A stretch of 56,952 nucleotides of DNA, from assembly GCA_022508885.1 (NCBI GenBank), contig JAFLUG010000004.1, positions 3,901 through 60,852 of the forward strand, read 5' to 3'. Position numbers and translations under genes: made by a program. Source of the DNA: Oscillospiraceae bacterium (GTDB lineage Bacteria; Bacillota; Clostridia; Oscillospirales; Ruminococcaceae). Positions 7,222 through 15,169 of the stretch are shown piece by piece. The notes under the pieces were generated by a model, which saw nothing but the letters and a program-made list of their open reading frames with translations, was not told where the DNA came from and searched no databases. How positions within the stretch are numbered: position 1 is the stretch's first letter; each line of letters starts with the position of its first letter.

Positions 7222-8508
7222 GTGGACAGTAAAAAAACTTTTGAAATAACAACGCTCGGCTGTAAGGTAAATTCCTGCGAGAGCGCCGCGATAGAAAAAA
7301 ATATGCTTTGCCGCGGCTTTGAAAAGGCAGAAGACGGCAAGGCGGATATATACATTATAAATAGCTGCGCCGTTACGGGAACGAGTGTTGAAAAGGCGCG
7401 CCACCTCTGCGAAAGCATTAAGAAGAAAAACCCCGGGTGCGTTGCGGTGATGTGCGGCTGTTTTCCGCAGAGCTTTCCCGAAAGAGCGGCTTTAAACACC
7501 GCGGCGGATATCGTCACAGGCAACTCAGCGAAGCATAAGATACCAGAAATGATAGAAGAATTTCTCAAAACAAAGACCAAGATAGTCAGGATCGACGCGC
7601 TTTCAAGGGATTACGACGAAAACTCGTCAGTTCCAGATGAAAACCGCACGCGCGCTTTTATCAAGATAGAGGACGGCTGTGACAGGTTCTGTTCTTACTG
7701 CATAATCCCTGCGGCGAGAGGGAGAGTGCGCTCTCTGCCTCTCGGGGAAATTGAAAAACAGGCGGCACAGTGCGTAAACAACGGACACAAGGAGCTTGTG
7801 CTTACGGGGATAAACCTCTGCTGTTACGGTCAGGAGCTGGGGCTTTCGCTTGCGGACGCTGTTGAAGCGGCGGCAAAAAGCGGCGCGGAAAGGCTGAGAC
7901 TAAGCTCGCTCGAGCCGGAGATGATGTCCGATGAAGTTATAGAGCGTCTCAAGGGCGTGTCCTCGCTTTGTCCGCATTTTCATCTTTCCGTTCAGTCGGG
8001 CAGCGACGATATTCTCAAGAAAATGAACAGAAAATACACGACCGCGCAATTCGCCGAGGTCGTTGAAAAGCTTCGCACAGCGTTTCCCGACTGCGCCATA
8101 ACCACGGATATCATCACGGGCTTTCCCACGGAGACCGACGAGGATTTTCAGAAGAGCGTTGAATTCGCGAAGGAAATGAAGTTCGCGAAGGTCCATGTTT
8201 TCCCCTACTCCGTGAGAACAGGCACAATAGCGGCGGAAATGCCTCAGCTGAACCCAAGGACGATTACTCAGCGCGCGAAAACCCTTATCGCTCAGGCGGA
8301 TATCATCGAGCGTGAGTTTCTCAAAAAACAGGTCGGCACAGAACAGACAGTTCTCATTGAAAAGCCGAAGACCGACCTGTACAGCCACGGCTTTACCGAG
8401 CGTTATGTTCAGGTGAGGATAGCGGGAAAGGAAATTCCGCGGCATACGCTCGTCCGCGTGAAGATAACAGGCGCGCGCGACGGCTATTGTGTGGGGAAGT
8501 GTATATAG
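7222..8508 (+). CDS. mtaB: tRNA t6A37 methylthiotransferase
   Basis: A 428-residue radical-SAM enzyme that adds a methylthio group to N6-threonylcarbamoyladenosine at position 37 of tRNAs reading ANN codons, giving ms2t6A. The N-terminal UPF0004 domain carries the auxiliary-cluster cysteines (C14, C49, C80). The radical-SAM motif is C153-x3-C157-x2-C160, and a TRAM domain occupies about 370-428. GCKVNSCES near the N-terminus and SLEPEMM in the middle are typical of MtaB (B. subtilis YqeV) rather than MiaB. The start is a GTG after AAGGAGAG. It is transcribed alone, with strong hairpins following it. Confidence 0.93.
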   Translation: MDSKKTFEITTLGCKVNSCESAAIEKNMLCRGFEKAEDGKADIYIINSCAVTGTSVEKARHLCESIKKKNPGCVAVMCGCFPQSFPERAALNTAADIVTGNSAKHKIPEMIEEFLKTKTKIVRIDALSRDYDENSSVPDENRTRAFIKIEDGCDRFCSYCIIPAARGRVRSLPLGEIEKQAAQCVNNGHKELVLTGINLCCYGQELGLSLADAVEAAAKSGAERLRLSSLEPEMMSDEVIERLKGVSSLCPHFHLSVQSGSDDILKKMNRKYTTAQFAEVVEKLRTAFPDCAITTDIITGFPTETDEDFQKSVEFAKEMKFAKVHVFPYSVRTGTIAAEMPQLNPRTITQRAKTLIAQADIIEREFLKKQVGTEQTVLIEKPKTDLYSHGFTERYVQVRIAGKEIPRHTLVRVKITGARDGYCVGKCI

Positions 8509-8521
8509 TCTTAGATTATAC

Positions 8522-8552
8522 AAGGGGGACCCTTTTAAAAAGGGTCCCCCTT
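8522..8552 (+). terminator. Long hairpin after mtaB
   Basis: AAGGGGGACCCTTTT (8522-8536) pairs with AAAAGGGTCCCCCTT (8538-8552). There is no clean T run, so it may act with the next hairpin as terminator or as a 3' protector. It looks like a mobile palindromic unit. Confidence 0.6.
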
Positions 8553-8614
8553 GACCCCTCCCAAAACTTTTTTGTTCCGCCGCTTTGCGGCGGTTGTGAT
8601 CACAACAAGCAAAA

Positions 8615-8634
8615 CCCTCCGCAAAGGCGGAGGG
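8615..8634. terminator. Bidirectional terminator between mtaB and the flagellar operon
   Basis: CCCTCCGC (8615-8622)/GCGGAGGG (8627-8634), loop AAAG. The plus-strand side is followed by CTTTGTGTTTT and the minus-strand side by TTTTGCTT, so it can end both the mtaB and the flgM-fliT transcripts. Confidence 0.85.
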
Positions 8635-8643
8635 CTTTGTGTT

Positions 8644-9129
8644 TTATAAATTCCTGTTCAGCGACTGTCCGGTTGCTCTTCCGACAACCGCGCTGTTGTA
8701 ATAACCGATCTTTTTCTTGGTCTCTTTAAGCGCCTCAAGCTCGCGGCGCGAGTCGATATGCTGGTTTTTAAACTGTTCGGAAATGACCTTGTCTTTTCCC
8801 AAAATTCGCTGCTTAGCGAGAATGATATTCCGCTGAAGTACCTGAATCTTCTTGTGCTGTTCGTCAAGAGGAACGTTTACAAAGCTTCCGTTTATAAGCA
8901 TTTTCAAAAGCTTTGATTCCTCGGGAGACTCAAACTCGAGCACAGTATCAAGGTCAGCCTTAAGCTCGTCAAGATCTTCAATAAGCTCGTTTCTGGCAAT
9001 AAGCCCCTGCTGAATGATCTCGAGGTCGGCGTTTACCATAGTATCGGTTTGTTTTTCGTATTCCTGCAGGGTGGAAAGAATCTTTTCCATTATCTCCTGC
9101 ACTTTTTCACAGCCAAAAAGCTCTGCCAT
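8644..9129 (-). CDS. Putative FliT/FlgN-like flagellar export chaperone
   Basis: A 161-residue, almost entirely helical protein at the end of the flagellar operon, directly after fliS where FliT-type chaperones are usually found. It is rich in Leu/Glu/Lys heptads (about 10-70 and 85-140), the length is right, and no signal peptide or membrane helix is present. Sequence identity to characterised FliT is not evident by eye, so the name rests on position, size and helical character. It would bind late export substrates such as FliD in the cytoplasm. Ribosome site AGGGGAGGGG precedes the start. Confidence 0.55.
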   Translation of the reverse strand: MAELFGCEKVQEIMEKILSTLQEYEKQTDTMVNADLEIIQQGLIARNELIEDLDELKADLDTVLEFESPEESKLLKMLINGSFVNVPLDEQHKKIQVLQRNIILAKQRILGKDKVISEQFKNQHIDSRRELEALKETKKKIGYYNSAVVGRATGQSLNRNL

Positions 9130-9164
9130 ATAGATTCCCCTCCCCTGTTGCTTAGTTTTTCAGA

Positions 9165-9210
9165 CCCGCGGCGGTTCTCCCGAGTTTCCCCGGAAAAGCC
9201 GCCCCGCGGA
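9165..9210 (-). other. GC-rich intercistronic hairpin between fliS and the fliT-like gene
   Basis: CCGCGG (9166-9171) pairs with CCGCGG (9204-9209), with GGCGG/CCGCC inside. No T run follows, so it more likely tunes mRNA stability or downstream expression than ends transcription. Confidence 0.5.
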
Positions 9211-9252
9211 TCCACTGTTTTAATTTTATGAGCAAATTCGGTTTTTTGCTAT

Positions 9253-9675
9253 TCAGCCTACGCCCTTTTTCTTGTTATTGGCTTCTTTTTGCGCCTCGAT
9301 CTCCTGTCTTGTCATCTGGCTTATCTGCGTAAACGCGTCTCTCAGCTCGGCTACAAGCGGGATTATCTTCTTTACCTCCGAGGCGTCCTTGTGGATATCC
9401 GCGTTTACTATCGTCTTGTAAAAGAAGATATAGTAGCTCTCAAGCTCCTGTGAAATAGGAATTGACATATCAAGAGTCTCGCGCAGGGCGTCTATACAGT
9501 TTCCCGCTTTGATAAAAGCGTCGTGTGCCTTCTGGTATTCGTGCCTGTCGTTTTTCTCAACGCTGTTTACCGCTATCGCAAGCTGGCGCTCTATCTCGCT
9601 GTAAAGCTTTATAACTACCTCAACGGGCGTAAGAGTTTCAACGGTCTTCTTTTTATATGCCGAATAAGGATCCAT
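9253..9675 (-). CDS. fliS: Flagellin export chaperone FliS
   Basis: A 140-residue four-helix protein that binds the C-terminus of flagellin in the cytoplasm and keeps it unfolded for export. The N-terminal MDPYSAYKKKTVETLTPVEVV is characteristic (family pattern: NPYxxYxxxxVxTAxPxxLVxxLYDG), and KLYSEIERQL follows. It sits after fliD as in Bacillus and Clostridium operons. The C-terminus is slightly long and Lys/Asn-rich. It probably also interacts with FliW in flagellin homeostasis. Confidence 0.92.
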   Translation of the reverse strand: MDPYSAYKKKTVETLTPVEVVIKLYSEIERQLAIAVNSVEKNDRHEYQKAHDAFIKAGNCIDALRETLDMSIPISQELESYYIFFYKTIVNADIHKDASEVKKIIPLVAELRDAFTQISQMTRQEIEAQKEANNKKKGVG

Positions 9676-9711
9676 TGCTTCATCTCTCCTTAAAGCTGTT
9701 CTTACAAAACA

Positions 9712-12162
9712 TCAAAATCTGCCTGAGTTGTTGCCGTATCCGCTGAGATAGCTTGACAGATAAGAGGACTGGTCGTTCATATCAGCCATTACCTTTTCGA
9801 GGTTTGTAAATATCTTCCACCAATATTCCTCTTTTGAGTCATATCTTTTCTGAAGCGTATTGATACGCTGCTGAACAGACTGCATCTGGCGGTAGATATA
9901 GTTATCCTTCGATGTCGTGCCGGTCGCAAGACCCGCCTTGTTGATAAGAGTTCCCTTGGCCGTGCCTGTCGTTCTTACGGCGTTGTCGAGGATGTTGTTT
10001 ACCTTGGACATAACGCCCGTCTCGGGATCGGTAAACAGCTTCTGAACAGCCTCAACGTTGTTGATAAACGCCGCCTCGAGCGCGTCCTCGTCAAGAGTGA
10101 GCTTTCCGCGCTGAACGTCCTCGGTGCTTGAATCGAGGTAGGAAACGGTCTTGATGCCCATATTGAACAGACCGAACTTTGTGCCGTCCTCAAGAGTAAC
10201 GGTATTGTAAAGCGCGCTTCTGAGCTGAGTCATAATGGTCGAAACCGTAGAATCCTGGTAAAGAACGCCCTTCTTGGCCTGCTCTTCCCACTTCTTGATC
10301 TCTTCCTCGCTCATCTCCGCTTTCTCCGCGTCGGTAAGCGGCTCGTAGAGATTGTTCTTGCTGTCTCTCGCGGGAGATGTGCCGATATAGTTGTAAACAT
10401 CGTCGATAAGCTGGTTATAGTCGTTTACAAAATCCCTTATAGCCTGCTTGAGGTCGTCGTAGCTCTTGGTGATGTTTACTTCATATTGCTCGCCGATGGT
10501 AACGTTATCGTCGAAAACGAAGGTAGTACCGTCAAGCGTGTAGGTGTTGGAGTTGTGGTAAACATCAACGCCGTTGATATTTATAAGCGCGTTTTTACCC
10601 GTTTCAACCGAGTCATTGGTAAGACCCAGCTCCTGAAGTATTCTGTTCGGCTCGCCGTTTTCAAGCGTTCCGAACTCGATAGTGCCTGTAGCTCCGAGAG
10701 TGTTGGACTTTATCTCAAAGCTGCCGGTAAGGTTCGAATAGGACATTGTAACGCCCGCGCCGCTGGAGTTTACGGCCTCGACAAGATCGCTGATGGCAGC
10801 GTCCGCGCTAAGCTGAATCTTCTTTCCGTTTATCTCAAAGGAATAATTCTTTACAGTCTCTCCGGTATTGCCGTTAATAACAATGTCATTTCCGGTGATG
10901 CCCAGGTCAACGAGCTTCGTCGAATAGGCCACCTTGTTTGAAACGGTACCCTTATCGAGACCGAGCGTTCCGCCTTCTACGGAGGTCATCGAAAACTCAA
11001 AATTTACGCCGTTGCGCGTCGCGGTTACATTTCCCTTTTCATCAATAATGAAGGTAGCGGAATAAAAATTGTCGTTAAGCGCCTCTTCAAGCGCCGCGGT
11101 ATTCTTATCCCTTGCCGCCTGCGCGCTTGTGTAGGTAAACGAGTCGAGGTCTGCCTGGCTTACAGGCGTAGACGAAGAAAGCTTCTTCGCGTTTCTGTAA
11201 GCGGCAAGCTTAAGCTCGTTGTACTCTGCGAGTATCTTCTCATTTCCCTTTTCGTCTCTGCTGTCAAAATATGTATCCGAAACACCCTCGAACGAAACCT
11301 TTTTCGACTCGCCGTTAACGCTTACGGAAACGGTATTTGTACCAGTGACAGCGCTCATTGCCGAAATGGTAATGGACTTTGAGAACTTTGCGAGACCGAA
11401 GCTTCCTTCCTTTTCTGTAACGCTTACATTTACGTTTCCGTTTATGTCAAAGCCGAGGGTCCCGTCTTCGTTGGCCTTTACCTGAACAAAGTAATCGTCG
11501 ATGCCGTCCTCGTCGTTCGTATCGGCGCCCGTTCTTCCGAACTGCTTCTGAAGCTCGGCGTTGAGGCTTTCGGTGACTGCCTTGGAGAACGACTCCATAT
11601 CAACTTTTCCGTCTGCGCCGAGCGCGATATTCTCCGCACTGAACTCGATGGTCTTGGAAGCATCGCCGACCTTGAAATCAAGACTGAAATTATAAGTCCT
11701 TGTTCCGTCCTCGTTTTCGGTATATGTAGAGTTTTTAGCCGCCGTTTCGAGGTCGAGCTTGAAATTCTGAGGAACTACCGTCTTGCCCTTTGCCGTTGTG
11801 GCGGTAGCAAGCTGGCTTACGGTTATCTTGTAGCTGCCCTCTGCCGAACTTGAGCTTGTAGTCGCGCTTATTCCCCTTGCAGAGTCTCCAAGCGTTTTTC
11901 CCGCTATGGTCGCTTTAAATTTACTGAAAGAAGTCGGGCTTAAAAGATACGAATCCTTTTTGAGGATATCGAAATACTTGTTCTTAAAACCGGTGACTTT
12001 GCTGATGATATCGCGGTACGCGTCCTGCTGCCATGTAAGCTTTGTAAGCTTTTTGTTCTGAATGTCGATCTTAGACTGGTAGCTTGTGAGCATCTGCTCG
12101 ATCATGGCCTCGGTATCATATCCCGAGTTTATTCCGCTTAAACGCAAATTACTTATAGCCAT
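9712..12162 (-). CDS. fliD: Flagellar hook-associated protein 2 (filament cap)
   Basis: An 816-residue filament cap protein that sits at the flagellum tip and folds incoming flagellin. The N-terminal FliD domain is clear (LSGINSGYDTEAMIEQML, then KLTKLTWQQDAYRDI) and the C-terminal FliD domain occupies the last 280 residues with a terminal coiled coil (QSVQQRINTLQKRYD). At 816 residues it is much longer than the roughly 480-680 of well-known FliD proteins. The extra length lies in the surface-exposed middle (about 100-480), likely additional D2/D3 domains that face the environment and vary between species. The ribosome site AGGAGGAGAATTAAG overlaps the csrA end. Confidence 0.93.
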   Translation of the reverse strand: MAISNLRLSGINSGYDTEAMIEQMLTSYQSKIDIQNKKLTKLTWQQDAYRDIISKVTGFKNKYFDILKKDSYLLSPTSFSKFKATIAGKTLGDSARGISATTSSSSAEGSYKITVSQLATATTAKGKTVVPQNFKLDLETAAKNSTYTENEDGTRTYNFSLDFKVGDASKTIEFSAENIALGADGKVDMESFSKAVTESLNAELQKQFGRTGADTNDEDGIDDYFVQVKANEDGTLGFDINGNVNVSVTEKEGSFGLAKFSKSITISAMSAVTGTNTVSVSVNGESKKVSFEGVSDTYFDSRDEKGNEKILAEYNELKLAAYRNAKKLSSSTPVSQADLDSFTYTSAQAARDKNTAALEEALNDNFYSATFIIDEKGNVTATRNGVNFEFSMTSVEGGTLGLDKGTVSNKVAYSTKLVDLGITGNDIVINGNTGETVKNYSFEINGKKIQLSADAAISDLVEAVNSSGAGVTMSYSNLTGSFEIKSNTLGATGTIEFGTLENGEPNRILQELGLTNDSVETGKNALININGVDVYHNSNTYTLDGTTFVFDDNVTIGEQYEVNITKSYDDLKQAIRDFVNDYNQLIDDVYNYIGTSPARDSKNNLYEPLTDAEKAEMSEEEIKKWEEQAKKGVLYQDSTVSTIMTQLRSALYNTVTLEDGTKFGLFNMGIKTVSYLDSSTEDVQRGKLTLDEDALEAAFINNVEAVQKLFTDPETGVMSKVNNILDNAVRTTGTAKGTLINKAGLATGTTSKDNYIYRQMQSVQQRINTLQKRYDSKEEYWWKIFTNLEKVMADMNDQSSYLSSYLSGYGNNSGRF

Positions 12163-12163
12163 C

Positions 12164-12394
12164 TTAATTCTCCTCCTGTTTGCCTTTGTTTAAAAGCTGT
12201 TTCAAGCCCGCCGAAGCCTCGGCAGACTGAACGTTTGTTTCTTTTGCGATCTTCAGCTCGCTTCTGATGATCTTTATCTCGCGCGGAGCGTTTATTCCAA
12301 GCTTGACTTTATCTCCGACGACCTCAAGGACCGAAACCTCGACTTTATCGGAAATAATTATGCTTTCGCCAACTTTTCTGGTTATAACAAGCAT
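12164..12394 (-). CDS. csrA: Carbon storage regulator CsrA
   Basis: A 76-residue dimeric RNA-binding repressor of translation. MLVITRKVGESIIISD and VKLGINAPREIKIIR are hallmark sequences, and the C-terminal tail is longer than in E. coli as is usual in Firmicutes. The ATG at 12394 is chosen over an upstream in-frame start because AGGAGGCG lies directly before it. That ribosome site is inside the last codons of fliW, so the two are translationally coupled. In Bacillus CsrA blocks flagellin translation and is held off by FliW, and the same circuit is expected here. Confidence 0.96.
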   Translation of the reverse strand: MLVITRKVGESIIISDKVEVSVLEVVGDKVKLGINAPREIKIIRSELKIAKETNVQSAEASAGLKQLLNKGKQEEN

Positions 12395-12395
12395 A

Positions 12396-12824
12396 TTACG
12401 CCTCCTCGGAATAAACAGGACACTTGAAATCGTACTCGTCAAGCATTATCTGCATGGCTATGTTGTCATTGGTGTTTACAACTATAGGGCAGCGCAGATT
12501 TATGGTCGTTTTGCGGTAATCGTCCGGTACGATAGCCACAGCAAGGCATCTGTACGGGCTGTCCGCGGTGATCTTAAGAAGCTCCTGCTCTTCATCGGAA
12601 ATCGCAAAGCTGTAATCGGAATAGATAAGCATCGGGTCATAGACCACAAAGCACGGCGTCTTTGAGTCTACTGCCTGAAGCCACATCGGAAAAGTATCCT
12701 CTCCGAGAGGACTTAAAAGCGTATATCTTTTTGTGTCCTCAAAACCGATTATCCCGTTTGGAATGGTGTAGATCTTGCTTTCGTCGATCTCAACTTCTCC
12801 GAAATCTCTCGTTTCAATTTTCAT
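12396..12824 (-). CDS. fliW: Flagellar assembly factor FliW
   Basis: A 142-residue cytoplasmic protein that binds flagellin or CsrA in turn, relieving CsrA repression when flagellin is exported. Typical stretches are visible: FGEVEIDESKIYTIPNGIIGFE near the N-terminus, then a conserved LCPIVVN-type strand (RCPIVVNTND). It lies between the yviE-like gene and csrA, the standard Firmicutes order. Confidence 0.95.
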   Translation of the reverse strand: MKIETRDFGEVEIDESKIYTIPNGIIGFEDTKRYTLLSPLGEDTFPMWLQAVDSKTPCFVVYDPMLIYSDYSFAISDEEQELLKITADSPYRCLAVAIVPDDYRKTTINLRCPIVVNTNDNIAMQIMLDEYDFKCPVYSEEA

Positions 12825-12838
12825 TATACATTATTCCT

Positions 12839-13462
12839 TTACAGCATATCGTATGGAGGCGGCTCGTAATTCGGGTTTGAGCTCGGCGGAACATAGATCG
12901 GGTCGCCTATATACTCGATCTCTACGCGCGGTCTGTCGCGAACGATAAGCTCCACGCTTCCGGGTATAAACTCCATAGGCTTGCCGGTCGCGATATTCCA
13001 GTCGAAATCCTGCGAGCCCATCTGATATTCAATGTTAAGCGTTCCCTCGTCAAAGGTTATGTCCGCGCCTACCTTTGGCAAAAATTCCATAATGGTCTCT
13101 ACCGTCGCGCCCGCGCGGGCGTTGTTTATCGCGATCTCTGAGGGAGAAACTCCTCTCGCAAGCTGGTCGCCCTCCTGGACAACGTTCGCAGTACCCTGAA
13201 ACGCTATGGAAAATCCGTCCTGAGCTTTCTGCTTAAGCATGTCCCCGTCATTCATGTGGCCGTAGCCGAGACTTTTTCTCGCCTCATAAGTATCGATCTT
13301 AAGCTTGATCGGTTCTGCCTGCATAACATAACCGCCGTTTTTGGTGGTGATATTCACCTTGGGTTGTTTGTCGCCTTCCGTCGCTTTAAATTGCCCATTT
13401 GTAACCTTTATCTCGATCTTTATCGGGATAGTGGTTATCTGAAGCAGGTTTGAGTTCATCAT
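12839..13462 (-). CDS. YviE-like flagellar-operon protein (DUF6470)
   Basis: About 207 residues. It matches the family found between flgL and fliW in Bacillus and Clostridium (YviE): an N-terminal beta strand region (LLQITTIPIKIEIK), a helical AGATVETIMEF stretch and a Pro-rich tail (PPSSNPNYEPPPYDML). Function is unknown; strict linkage to flagellar genes implies a role in assembly or envelope passage. A GTG at 13468 overlaps the ribosome site AAAGGAGGTG, so the ATG at 13462 (or 13459) is the more likely start. Confidence 0.8.
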   Translation of the reverse strand: MMNSNLLQITTIPIKIEIKVTNGQFKATEGDKQPKVNITTKNGGYVMQAEPIKLKIDTYEARKSLGYGHMNDGDMLKQKAQDGFSIAFQGTANVVQEGDQLARGVSPSEIAINNARAGATVETIMEFLPKVGADITFDEGTLNIEYQMGSQDFDWNIATGKPMEFIPGSVELIVRDRPRVEIEYIGDPIYVPPSSNPNYEPPPYDML

Positions 13463-13505
13463 GAACACCTCCTTTAAAATTAAGCTGCTTTATTTAATCC
13501 CGAGA

Positions 13506-15149
13506 TCATCTCATATAACTGAAGATACTCATCGGAACAACTTCCGAAGCAAGCTGTAAGCAAGCGTTGTACATCGCCGTATAGGTCTTCAGCAGCGTGG
13601 TCTCTTCCTCAAGATCCGTCGCCTCAAGCTCTTCCTGGCGGTCGTAGAGATTGTATTCTCTCGTGGTCATTCTGTCAAGGCTGAACTCGATGAAATCCTC
13701 ATTTGCGCCGAGATTCGCGATCTCAACCAGCAGACTTTCATTTGCCTTTACCACTCTGTCGATGCAGGCGTTGGCGTATTCTATATCGCCAAATCTCAGA
13801 GCCGCCGCCGCGTCGAGCGTAAGCTGGATATAATTATTTGAGAATGACATCTTTCTTTCAAACGAGGGCACCTCAGCATCCGCTTCAGTAACCGCGGCGT
13901 TGAGCATTACGGTATTTCCCTCGGAAGTTATCGATCCGTCCTCGGCGATATGTACTATCTGGTTTCCCTTGTCGTCAACTCCGAACATATCGGTAAGTGC
14001 GGTCTGTATTATCTGCTGATTCGCAGCCGCAAGGTCCTTCAGATACGTTTCCTCGTCAAAATTCCCTTCGGCGTCCGTGTAATCATCGCGGTCAAGCTCC
14101 GCTGACGTAAACGTAACGATCTTCGCCTCGTTGCCGACTATTACGTTTATGCTGTACTCCTTGCTTGGTTCAAGCTCGTCAAGGTTTATCTTAAAGCGCT
14201 TTGAATAACCGTAGTTGTTGGTGTATTCAAGCTTATTCACGGCGTCCTTGCTGTTTATGATGCTGACGATGCCGCCGCTTGTTGTATTTGTGATAACGCC
14301 CTGCTCGGACACATCGAATTTTATATGGTCCTTCATGAATTGCTTGTTGAGCTCTTCACGGATATTCGCCGCGGTCTCGGCATAATCCGCGCCGCCCTTA
14401 AAGACTATCGTCTTTTTGATGTTGTCGGTGTAGACGTCGATAGAATATTCCTTGCCCTGTCTTATCGACGACATATCAATGTCGGCTATTCCGCCGTCCG
14501 TTCCGCATCCCGAAACCTCCGGGCCGTTGAACGAAATTCTAAGCCCCGTCTGAGGGTCGATATAATGCGACTTCTGATTTACCGAAAGACCGAGACCGAT
14601 ATCGGCAAGCACCTCGCTCGAATAGGGGAATTTCAGATAGCTGTCATAGGCGTTTACGGGAACATTATGATAAGTAACTATCCCATATCCGCTGTCGTCA
14701 TATGTAATTCTAAAGGGCAGTCCGTCGTCGCTCGAACCTCCGAAGATCGCTCTGCCGGCGGAATCCGTGTTAAAGATCTCGCAAAGCTGAGTTCCGAAAA
14801 TATCGAGCTGCTGAGCGTAAATGTTATATTCGTCTATACTTCTTATGCCGGAGTTGCACGCTTCGACAAGCATCTCGCGGATCTCCTGAAGCTTTTCCGA
14901 AGCGCCGAGCAGCGACGTTTCCGCCTCCGTGTAGAACTTATCCGCAACCTTGAGGTTTTCCATATACTGGTCAGAATAGTAAAGCGACTTTCTTACGTTG
15001 AGAGCCTTTGCGGCATTGAGAGGACTTTCGCTTGCCCTGCTGAACTTTCTGCCGGACATGATGCGACCCATAGAGTCGTTTTTTAACGTTCCGACTCTGT
15101 TGAGGTCGCGGTTGAATCCTCTCATAATGGTGTTATTTGTTATTCTCAT
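13506..15149 (-). CDS. flgL: Flagellar hook-associated protein 3 (FlgL)
   Basis: A 547-residue hook-filament junction protein. The flagellin-like N-terminus (MRITNNTIMRGFNRDLNRVG, then SGRKFSRASESPLNAAKAL) and the C-terminal helical domain (AANACIDR-type helix and a final LLKTYTAMYNACLQLASEVVPMS-like helix) form the coiled-coil core. The family is often near 300 residues, so the extra 250 residues between (about 150-430) are an inserted surface domain. Ribosome site GGGAGGAT. The gene follows flgK by 20 bp. Confidence 0.92.
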   Translation of the reverse strand: MRITNNTIMRGFNRDLNRVGTLKNDSMGRIMSGRKFSRASESPLNAAKALNVRKSLYYSDQYMENLKVADKFYTEAETSLLGASEKLQEIREMLVEACNSGIRSIDEYNIYAQQLDIFGTQLCEIFNTDSAGRAIFGGSSDDGLPFRITYDDSGYGIVTYHNVPVNAYDSYLKFPYSSEVLADIGLGLSVNQKSHYIDPQTGLRISFNGPEVSGCGTDGGIADIDMSSIRQGKEYSIDVYTDNIKKTIVFKGGADYAETAANIREELNKQFMKDHIKFDVSEQGVITNTTSGGIVSIINSKDAVNKLEYTNNYGYSKRFKINLDELEPSKEYSINVIVGNEAKIVTFTSAELDRDDYTDAEGNFDEETYLKDLAAANQQIIQTALTDMFGVDDKGNQIVHIAEDGSITSEGNTVMLNAAVTEADAEVPSFERKMSFSNNYIQLTLDAAAALRFGDIEYANACIDRVVKANESLLVEIANLGANEDFIEFSLDRMTTREYNLYDRQEELEATDLEEETTLLKTYTAMYNACLQLASEVVPMSIFSYMR

Positions 15150-15169
15150 CTAACAGATCCTCCCGTCAA

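Noticed and set aside
7033-7404. Possible short protein containing an MHGILQA-type peptide
   Set aside because: The peptide comes from the interspersed repeat (copy 2); the same translated peptide appears at copy 4, so it marks a DNA repeat and not a gene.
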